A stretch of DNA of 64,000 bases, from the NCBI RefSeq assembly GCF_002943715.1, contig NZ_MQUA01000013.1, forward strand, positions 1,977,001 to 2,041,000. The letters run 5' to 3'. This DNA comes from Polaribacter filamentus (GTDB lineage Bacteria > Bacteroidota > Bacteroidia > Flavobacteriales > Flavobacteriaceae). Below the pieces are notes generated by a model, which saw nothing but the letters and a program-made list of their open reading frames with translations, was not told the origin of the DNA and made no database searches. The position numbers and the translations under genes were made by a program. Each line of letters opens with the position of its first letter. Within the stretch, counting starts at the first letter, position 1. Below, piece after piece: positions 45,877-54,900 of the stretch.

Positions 45877-48683
45877 CTATTTTAATACTATTTTTTTTAT
45901 GGACACAGCATTATCAATAGTTATTTTCATAAAATACACCCCTGCACTTATGTCTTCTAGAGGTATTTCAAATTTGTGGTTTCCTGGATTCAACTCTTTT
46001 TTTTCTGTAAGTTGCGAAACAACTTGCCCAGAAACGTTTAAAAGAGTTAAACCAACCGTTGATGATTTTGATAATCTAAAATTAACAAGAACCTTCATAT
46101 CTGCTGGATTGGGATATATATTGAAAGATTTTCGAGTATCAAAATCATCAACCGACAACCCATTTTCGCCTATAAGTTGAATGGCATCAATGCGTGTTGT
46201 TACGGAGGCGTTCTTTTTTCTATAAAGCCTGAACCAATTGATGGCATTTAAATCTGGGTTCCCAGTTTTACCCGCATCTTTGGTGTTCAATTGTATAAGA
46301 TTCCATCCAACTTGCAAGTCATTGCCTAAATTCCAATCGTACTCATTGGTATCTGGCCCTCCTGAACTACTAATTTCCACTTGGTTTGATGATTGAAACT
46401 TTGAGGGATCCGACACATAGTACCAAAATTGCAATACGGTTCCTGATTCTGTTCCTTGTGCATTATAAGGCGTTGTGAATACTTTTTTATATTCATCTGT
46501 ACCAGAGCCCACAAATTCCAACGCCGCTGTTCCTTGTACTTTGTTCGAGCCAGTAAGAATTAAACCCCCAGGGTTCCAGTCCGTTTTAAAATCACAATCG
46601 TCCAAATATTCACCTGAACTGCCAAATGAAAAAGATCGAATGTCTGACAATCCCCCAAACCATTCAACACTAGCTTCAAGCATCTTCCATTGAAAAATAT
46701 AAGTACCGGCTTCTAGGGGAACGGTAATATCAAAAGTGAATGTTTTTTCAGCATTGGGCAAAACACTTTCACCTTCATCTAATCCAACACGGTTCAACCC
46801 CAAATTTCATTGTCTTGAGGGCTTTGGCTTCCCAAATAATGATTATCTTTAGTCCATATTTTAGTACCTGTATTTTTCATGGTAAAACTTACCGTTACCG
46901 TTTCTCCTTGTAATAAAGCAGGTATTTGTTGAGATACAAAAGTAGCACCATTTACTTTAGGTAAATCTTTATAAGTCGCCGTTATTTCAGCAGGCTCAGA
47001 GCCTACGGTCATAGTTGTTGAATGTTTTACGGGGAATGCAATGGATGGGCTACCTGAATTAATAACCCATGTATCAAATTCTTGACCCTTAGGAGCTGTA
47101 TCTGCTATGATAATTACCTGCTCAAAAGGCAAAAAATCGCCATCGCCACTTCCGCTATTGACAGTAAGTGTTAAAGGTGGACAAGTTCCTTCGGCTACTC
47201 CACAACCACATAAGCCTAGTGTTTCTTTATCGGGGTCATCAGGACAAAGATCGCCTGTTTCAATAGCCACTACAGTGGTACTATTAGCTCCCAAATCAAC
47301 ACGGACATCAACAATATGAAATGCATCGCCATCAAACTCCTGAGTTATGATACCATTAATTACTCGATATGCCAATCCTTTTGGTACTACAAATCGAACT
47401 TTTGCTCCTTCGATGGAAAAATTATAGTGATTTACCAATGTTGCAGAATTTACAGATACTGACCCGTCATTAGCCGATTGGTATGCTATGGTAAGATTGG
47501 ATTCCCATGTAGAACGATCATCCTGATTGCCACTTTTTAATACGCTCACAACACTGGTAGGACCTGATACAGGAATATAAGTTCCCTTAGCATTATTGAC
47601 TTTAAACAGATTATATTCAAAATGATCTCTGATAGACGCCGCTATATAGGCAATTTCAACACTGTTGTCATCAAATGGAAACGGATTATCATTTCTTACA
47701 TGATGTTTATCTCCAGCTAACACCAAGTCCAACGGCTCTTCAGCGTTTATAAACTCATGCATTTTATCATAAACATGCCCTGCTGTTAAAAAAAAATTTC
47801 CTCCAGAGCCAACACCATCAAGCCATGAAATAGCATCATCGGTTTGGTATTGATGATCTTTACCACTAGTTTTTGAAACACCCCAAGCATTGTTAAGCAT
47901 CATGAATCTACCGTTACCATACTTGAAACTGTGGTTCTGTAAACCCCAATAATCATTAAAAAAATTTGAATTTACTTTCACCGTAGCTTGTGGCCAGTCA
48001 TTGGCTGTATGAGCATCATGATCTCCCGGCACCAAAAACGTGGCGGCATTGGCATTTGACATTCCTTTAATACCATCACTTTCAATACCTAAAAAATATT
48101 CATCTTCCCGTTCTGGATGGTTTCTAACGTTGTACATATTATCACCTGTTTCGATAATGATTTCGCAGTCCATGATATTTGCTATATCGATCATGGCCGT
48201 TTTTCTAGCCATCAGCGTATTGGTATCATGACCGTTTTGATAAAAGTGCCCATCAGAGAAATGCATGATATAATAATCGTTCTTAAACTGATGTACTACT
48301 TTGACCGCCCCTGAAGACAGCGCATCACCATTGGTGGTTTTTAAAATCAAGTCATAACGATCTGCTGGCGCTGAAGCTGGAACGGTTACCTTTAATCGTG
48401 TATTATATCTATTTCCAGATAATGGATCGTATTCCCAATCGCCAGTCACAACACTAAACGTTGTCCCTACTGTGTTGTAAGGCCCTTTGAGTTCAATGGA
48501 ATTTACCGTTTGCCCGTTGTCGGCATCAAACCAGACCTCAAAAGTTTCCCCCGTTTTTACAATAGCCGTTGTGGATCGCCATGGGTATACGATTTTGGAA
48601 CACCAACCAGATGTTGATATACAAGCTATTACAAGAAACATTATTCCTGAAATCATGTTTCTGCGTCGTCCGAAATTTTTCAT
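45877..48683 (-). pseudogene. Frameshifted calcineurin-like phosphoesterase, modular T9SS protein
   Basis: Two overlapping frames, 46794-48683 (629 codons) and 45877-46803 (about 308 codons), together encode one protein like its neighbour at 43175. The break is inside the NBR1-type Ig domain: ...SQSPQDNEIWG is followed by a stop, while the other frame continues GLNRVGLDEG. One extra base at the G4 run (forward 46798-46801) restores the frame. Domains are a signal peptide, Ig-like, phosphoesterase (~135-480), a CGCGV linker, an InlB-like repeat, NBR1-type Ig, the recurring module and a sorting domain. The catalytic motifs are also changed: GNHD has become GDHD (VPGDHDAHT) and GHxH has become GDKHH. 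Loss of function is therefore likely even if the frameshift is a sequencing error. Confidence 0.8.
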
Positions 48684-48771
48684 AATTTAATTAGTTTTTG
48701 TTATTTCTTAGTTTGGTTTAGACGCTTTCTTTTTCCCATTATAGTGATGGCTGTTTCTGTAATAAAAAGAA

Positions 48772-48879
48772 CATTCTCAGTATTCTCAGTATTCTCAGTA
48801 TTCTCAGTATTCTCAGTATTCTCAGTATTCTCAGTATTCTCAGTATTCTCAGTATTCTCAGTATTCTCAGTATTCTCAG
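48772..48879 (-). repeat. 12-copy 9-bp tandem repeat in the 5' leader
   Basis: TATTCTCAG on the plus strand (CTGAGAATA in the gene direction) is repeated eleven times without change from 48781 to 48879, preceded by a twelfth copy with one mismatch (48772-48780). It lies between the predicted -7 element (48899-48906) and the start codon at 48683, so it would be transcribed as part of a ~210-base leader. Perfect identity implies recent expansion by slippage. Confidence 0.95.
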
Positions 48880-48898
48880 TATTTAGTTCATTTAACTA

Positions 48899-48976
48899 CA
48901 AATTAAGCACATACAGTTAATAAAGAATTAAAAAAAGCACCTATTTTTTAATATTCGATTAATAAACACTTAATAT
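48899..48976 (-). promoter_or_regulatory. Promoter with phased TTAA array upstream of the frameshifted phosphoesterase
   Basis: Half-sites lie at forward positions 48970, 48959 and 48948 (11 bp apart), then 48928 and 48917 (11 bp apart, after a 20-bp step). Fourteen bases after the first base of the last half-site is TTAATTTG (48906-48899), one mismatch from TAnnTTTG. The start codon is ~215 bp downstream because of the inserted 9-bp repeats. Confidence 0.6.
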
Positions 48977-49148
48977 GAAAAAAAGTTTATTTTTTGTATG
49001 GATTTACAGGAGAAGTTTACCAAGTCTTCTTTTAAGTCTTTTTATAAACTTAATTTTAACGATTGATAAAATATATTTATTTGGTCGGTTTTTATTTTGA
49101 AAAAACTCCCCCATATCTAAATATAAGAAATAGGGAATTCTTAATCAA

Positions 49149-51584
49149 TTACCTGATAAAGTTTAATTTATGGCTCTTTTTTTCTGTGCCATTAGCATTC
49201 GTAACCTGAATATTACAAATGTAAACACCACTTGAAATTTTACCTGAATCCGTAGGTTTCCATATTTTAGAATGTTCCCCCGTCGATTGCTGTTCATTAT
49301 TGGACATGCTCATTACTTTTTGTCCATATATGTTATAGATATCGATAGTAACATTAGAGCTTTCTGTAAGTTGATAAGCGATGGTTGTTTCTGAACTAAA
49401 AGGATTTGGATAGCTTCGGATTGAGAATACCTGATTGGTTTCAATATCTAAGTTATCTGGGATAGAAAGCGTTGATATATATTCCACAACAAGTTCATCA
49501 ATATTAGCGCCGCCTGAACCCACAGTCGTAAGCCTAACCGTATTAATCCCTGCATTTAAAGCCTGATTAGTAATGCCAACCGTTTCCCACTGCGCCCAGT
49601 CACCAGTTGCTGAAAAGCTCAAAGATTCCATTTCTGTAGCACCGTTTACTTCCATTTCTAACGGGCTATTTCCAGTAGCTAGCGCATACTTAAAAGTCAA
49701 ATTATAACGCCCTGCCTTTGCTACATTCACAACCCATTCAATATAATCTCCTGATGCATTTTGGAATTCAACAAAACCTGTTCCATTATACCCTGGATTA
49801 TCACTTGAAACCAAAGCACCGCTATACAATACATCCTCTGCCTGAAGCACAAATGATTCCGCAGGAATACTGCCGCCATCGCTTATATAAATACCATCAA
49901 CCTTTGTGGTTACTGTACCTGTTTTACCATTATAAATACGAAACCAGTTTATAGCATTTAAGTCTAGGGTTCCTCCTGTAGTGCCAGCATCGCTTATTTT
50001 TAAACTGATTTCATTCCAGCCATTTTCTAAACCTATCATTTTCCAATTATATTCGCTGCTGTCAGAGGCCCCAGCACTACCTATTTCTACCTGACCGCTT
50101 GAAGTAAACTTAGACACATCAGATACATAATACCAAAACTTAAGCACTCCATTTTCAACGGATGCTTCATGATTATACACTGTACTAAAGGATTTAGAAA
50201 ACTCCGCACTACTTGTTCCTGTATATTCCAGACCCGCACTACCTTGTTTTTTATCAGCACTATTAAGACTCGCTTTGCTATTCCACCCTTCAAATGCATC
50301 GCAATCATCAAGAAAATACCCATTATCATAAATTGGAATGGTATGCGGTGTTGGATGATTTTGCACCAAAGGAGTTCGCCCTTTTATCATTTTTGCACCA
50401 TCGCCCGTAAGTCTTAAATAAAAATCTGAAGAACAGTGCACACCTTCAGCGTCTAGCGTTAAGAAATATTGATCTGTTGGTACCATAGAAGCATCTTCGC
50501 CAGCTTTAGCTATTGCAGTACCTTCATCAAACTCATCAAACATGGCTACATAAACACTAGCAGTCAAATTTTTAGTATTAAATTTAGATTTAGCGATATA
50601 AAACTGTTCCCACATGAAGTTGCCATGTATTCGAGGAAGATGATTCGGCCTGTTTTCATAATCAGGTTTCCAATTTGACCAAGAAAAACCGGGGAACAAC
50701 ACAGGCATATAATCGATGCCTTTATCGATACAATACTGTATATCTTCCTCTATTTTTTCGCCCCAATTATTGATACTGCTTGCATTAAACGTACCCACAT
50801 GCCAAGGCGAAATCATGTCTGCCGCTTCAAAAGCTGGTCTATTTGGTACATTAGTTCGCCAATTCTTATCACCTCCAACAATAACATAACACCCTTGACT
50901 TTTAAACCAGTTTACAACGTCTTTCCATGATGTCACGTCCCCTGGTCTGCGATTAGACCCCACTCCCCATAAACAAACCACAGGTTTATTATTTTGTTTA
51001 GCATAGGCTGGAGGTGCTAGTAAGTTTAAACTGCCGTTAATAGTATTACTCCAATCTGTTTTTATTTCACTCTGGAAGTTTGTCCAATCCGAAATATCAT
51101 ACATCATATAAAACTTACGCCCGTAGGTTTCTGCCGCATTCTTTATTTTAGTGGCGATACCATCTTTATGCGCCTTTTTTTTGCTGCTACCAAGCGCACT
51201 ACCAAAACGCTGAAGCGCTATACAGTCTATACCATACTCTTTCATCCATCTCACATGCGTATCCACTGTTTGGGTATCATAGGATCCAAACAAGGTTGCC
51301 GGCTCTCCGTTACCCAAATTAGCAAAACCAGTGGGATGCTTATTGGCATATTCACGCATATCTGGATAAAGCTCAAAACTTAAATTTCCTGCTTCAGGAA
51401 TATTAGAACCCATTCCCCAATGCACCCATTTATTTTCAGGTGAATCACCATTATCACATGCAAACCAGCCTTGATATCCCGTAATTAATTTTCCTATGAT
51501 ATCATTTTGAGCTGAAGCCATAAAGCTTGCTATAAGAAAGAATACACCTATCAGTGTGCTTTTTTGTATTTGAATAAGCTCCAT
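49149..51584 (-). CDS. GH99-like endo-alpha-mannosidase with jelly-roll-like, CBM6/35-like and T9SS domains
   Basis: 811 residues. The signal peptide (~1-26) is followed by a GH99/GH71-like barrel (~28-400): KLITGYQGWFACDNGD, GFANLGNGEPATLF, MISPWHVGTF, IDYMPVLFPGFSW and YVAMFDEFDEGTAIAK, with candidate catalytic Glu351 and Glu354. Next is one copy of the recurring module (~425-575), then a CBM6/CBM35-like domain (~580-705; LQAEDVLYSGA, GFVEFQNASGDYIEW, INTVRLTTVGSGGANID), and a type A sorting domain (IRSYPNPFSSETTI). There is no NBR1-type domain, unlike the GH99-like protein at 35074. It is closest to the barrel in the 51982 gene, suggesting a tandem duplication, and has its own phased-array promoter. 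Confidence 0.8.
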   Translation of the reverse strand: MELIQIQKSTLIGVFFLIASFMASAQNDIIGKLITGYQGWFACDNGDSPENKWVHWGMGSNIPEAGNLSFELYPDMREYANKHPTGFANLGNGEPATLFGSYDTQTVDTHVRWMKEYGIDCIALQRFGSALGSSKKKAHKDGIATKIKNAAETYGRKFYMMYDISDWTNFQSEIKTDWSNTINGSLNLLAPPAYAKQNNKPVVCLWGVGSNRRPGDVTSWKDVVNWFKSQGCYVIVGGDKNWRTNVPNRPAFEAADMISPWHVGTFNASSINNWGEKIEEDIQYCIDKGIDYMPVLFPGFSWSNWKPDYENRPNHLPRIHGNFMWEQFYIAKSKFNTKNLTASVYVAMFDEFDEGTAIAKAGEDASMVPTDQYFLTLDAEGVHCSSDFYLRLTGDGAKMIKGRTPLVQNHPTPHTIPIYDNGYFLDDCDAFEGWNSKASLNSADKKQGSAGLEYTGTSSAEFSKSFSTVYNHEASVENGVLKFWYYVSDVSKFTSSGQVEIGSAGASDSSEYNWKMIGLENGWNEISLKISDAGTTGGTLDLNAINWFRIYNGKTGTVTTKVDGIYISDGGSIPAESFVLQAEDVLYSGALVSSDNPGYNGTGFVEFQNASGDYIEWVVNVAKAGRYNLTFKYALATGNSPLEMEVNGATEMESLSFSATGDWAQWETVGITNQALNAGINTVRLTTVGSGGANIDELVVEYISTLSIPDNLDIETNQVFSIRSYPNPFSSETTIAYQLTESSNVTIDIYNIYGQKVMSMSNNEQQSTGEHSKIWKPTDSGKISSGVYICNIQVTNANGTEKKSHKLNFIR

Positions 51585-51604
51585 AATTTAAATTTAATTT
51601 ATAG

Positions 51605-51664
51605 CTAAAGTAAATTATAATATTAATTACTGATTAATAACAAATTACCAAAAGATTAATAACA
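51605..51664 (-). promoter_or_regulatory. Promoter with 11-bp phased TTA(A) array upstream of the second GH99-like gene
   Basis: Half-sites at forward positions 51656, 51645, 51634 and 51623 are exactly 11 bp apart; three read TTAAT and one TTAC on the plus strand. Two of them share the 13-mer TTTGTTATTAATC, 22 bp apart. Fourteen bases after the first base of the last half-site comes TACTTTAG (51612-51605), a weaker -7 element. The start codon is ~20 bp further. Confidence 0.65.
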
Positions 51665-51707
51665 AATAATCTTTGCAAGAAAAAGAAATATTTTGTGATT
51701 TTGATAA

Positions 51708-51738
51708 ATTATTCATCTAAAAACCTCTGATGAATAAT
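51708..51738. repeat. Inverted repeat upstream of the array
   Basis: ATTATTCATC (51708-51717) and GATGAATAAT (51729-51738) are perfect 10-bp arms with an 11-base loop. It lies ~45 bp upstream of the phased half-sites of the GH99-like gene. It could be a second regulator site; no T run follows on the minus strand within a terminator distance. Confidence 0.5.
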
Positions 51739-51927
51739 AAGTTTTGAAGCAAATTTGTAACATATATTCATTTATTAACAATAACAATATGCTGTCTAAA
51801 ATCTTTTGAAGAATCCATTATAGATGATTGAAAAAAAAACATATTCAAAAACCTAAACTCTTTTTAATTCAATCAAACTTTAAGTTTTAGATTAGATATA
51901 ATCGAACCGTTAAGCATGTTTAAAAAA

Positions 51928-51957
51928 AAAGCCAGTGATGTATACATCACTGGCTTT
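51928..51957 (-). terminator. Rho-independent terminator of the 51982-55797 gene
   Basis: A perfect inverted repeat with arms AAAGCCAGTGATGTA and TACATCACTGGCTTT, 25 bases after the stop codon. On the minus strand it is followed directly by further T residues, nine T in all. It is the clearest terminator in the window and isolates the giant GH99 gene from the next one. Confidence 0.92.
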
Positions 51958-51981
51958 AAATTACTTTTTTATTTTGCTATT

Positions 51982-54900
51982 TTACTTTATACTCAACTTT
52001 AACCTTTGAATTTGACCATCAAATACAACTTGAAGTATATGTATTCCTAAACTAACTTGATTAACATCCAATCTAAAAACGGATTGACTCTTACCTGAAA
52101 TTTCTTGATCTATAATTTTTTTACCGGTAATATCATAAAGTCTAATATGAATGTTTTTAGTCTGGTAACCATTTAAATCAATATTAACAAAACCTTTAGC
52201 TGGATTGGGGTAAAGATTAATTCTAGACAACTCAGCATTATTTTTTAATTTGCTTTTTGCCGTTTTAGAAGAAGAGCCCCCATTCTGTAATTGAATTCCA
52301 TCCACTCGTGTGGTTGTAGAACCATTTTTACTTCGGTAAATACGGAACCAGTTTATAGCACCTAAATCTGGTGTACCACCTGTAACGTTTGCATCACTTA
52401 TGTTCAAACTTATTTCATTCCAGCCATTAGTTAACCCGCTTAAGCTCCAATTGTATTCATTTACATCTGCTGCTCCGCCACTACCCAATTCTATCTGGTT
52501 GCTGGAATTAAACTTCGAAACATCTTCTACGTAATACCAAAACTTAAGCACCCCAGCAGTTTCAGATACCTCAGTATTATAAGGTGTTGGATACACTTTA
52601 TAAAACTCATCCTGTCCATCTCCTATCATTTTCACACTATGACTTCCTTCCTGAACTGTACCACTAGCTGTTAAAGTATTAGAGCTACTGGTATTCCATC
52701 CATAGGAAGAATCACAAACATCCAAATAATCATCTGCTGTTGTAATAGGAACAACATGAGGGGTAGGATGGTTTTTAGTTAAAGCTATTTCGCCTTTCAT
52801 CATTTTAGCACCATCACCCGTAAGTCTTAAATAAAAATCAGATGAGCAATGCACACCATCAGCATCTAGTGTTAAGAAATACTGATCTGTTGGAATCATA
52901 GACGCGTCTTCAGCTGCTTTAGCTATGGCAGTACCTTCATCATACTCATCAAACATGGCAACATAAGTCGTTGCTGGCATATTTTTCTCATTAAATTTAC
53001 TTTTTATGTAATAAAATTGATCCCACATAAAATCACCGTGCATTCTTGGTTTGCTATTAACCGTTCCTCCGTTCCAGTTAGACCAAGCAAAACCTGCCCA
53101 TGCACCAGGCATATAATCAATACCTTCTGCTTTACAATAATCCATATCATCATCTATCTTTTGGACCCAACTATGATTAAACTCCTGACTATTCAAACCA
53201 CTGTACTCAAAAGTACCTACATGCCATGGCGTAATCATATCGGCCTCATTAAAGGCTTGTAAATTTTGCGATTGTTGTCTCCAATCTTTATCTAAACCAA
53301 CCATAACATAACAGCCTTGGCCTTTAAACCAATTTATTACATCTAAATACGAAGCATTGTTTCCTGGTCTATTTGGTGTTCCAAACCCCCAAATACAAAC
53401 TACTGGTTTACCATTTTGTTTCGCATATGCAGGTGATGCAAGTAAATCTAAACTTCCATCAATAGTATTTTGCCAATCTGTTTTAATTTCACTTTGAAAA
53501 TTAGTCCAGCTAGAAATATCATACATAACAAAAAACTTACGTCCAAAAGTTTGAGCAGCATTTCTAACTTTGGTTGCCATACCATCTCTATGAGCCTTCT
53601 TTGTTGTATTAGTTAAACTACTTCCAAAACGCTGTAAAGCTGCTACGTCAATACCATAGTCTCGCATCCATTCAAAATGCTTGTCAACCACTTGATTGTC
53701 ATAAGATGAAAATAATGTTGTTGGCTGCCCATTTCCTAAATTCGCGTAGCCTGTTTGATACGTATTGGTATACTCTCGCATATCTGGATACAGTTCAAAA
53801 TCTTGATCGTTTGCAGTAGGCTGACTGGAATTCCAGTGTCTCCAATGGTTTCTTGGTGAGCCATCTCCATCAGCTCCAAACCAACCTTGGTAACCTGTAA
53901 TTAACTTACCTACAATATCATTTTGGACGGGAATAGGATTAGAAGAAGAAGATTCAATTCTAATATGGTCTACACGTGTGGTTCTATTATTACCGTTTTC
54001 CGTAGTGTTAAATATTCTAAAACTCTTAATAGAATTTAAGTTAATATTTCCAGAGCCAATAACATTTGGGTCATTCAAAGGTATATTAATTGCATTCCAA
54101 CCTTCGCTTGCATCTTGCACCCATTCTAAATCTTCATTATCTACATTAGATCCGGCTGTACTACTGATTTCAAAATGAACATCGTCTAAATCTTCACTTG
54201 CATAATAATCCAATTTTAAAATGCCATTACTTAAAGAATAGCCTGTACTAATTCCAGAAAACTCTTTTTTGAATTCTAATACATTAGTACCTTCCATTTT
54301 AACACTGTGATCTCCTTCTTGTCTTGTACCACTAAGAATAACGCTTCCATTTTCTGAAGACCATCCTGATGTAGATTCACAATTATCAATTATTGCAGGT
54401 ATACTTGGTGCATCTGATTCAAAACTGATAGCATCTAAAAATGTTGTTCTTCCAAAACTGCCATAACTATTATAAATTCTAAAATAATTGATGTTAGATA
54501 AATCTACTGTTCCAGTTTTAGCATTATCATCTAAATCTAAAGTGTATTGTTTCCAACCGGCAACAACATTAGTTAAAGTCCATTGGTACTCATTATTATC
54601 GTCGCCACCAACACTTCTTATTTCTACACGAATTTGATCTGATTTGTTTTGACTAACAGCGTCATTCGCTTTATACCAAAATTTTAATTTCCCATTGTTA
54701 TGGGTAACACCTGTGGTTTTACCATTTGTAATTTCTTTTTTATACTCCACACTCGATGAAAAACTATTTCCTTTTATAGATTTATCTCCAATTTCTCTAT
54801 CATTATCTAATGATATACTTCCAGAAGATGTCCAATCTGTAAGGCTTTCTACATCAAAAAAGTAATCGCTAGGTAATGGGTTGGTATTGTTTTCTATAGC

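Noticed and set aside
48781..48879. CRISPR-like array
   Set aside because: The repeat unit is nine bases and uninterrupted, with no spacers; it is a simple tandem repeat.
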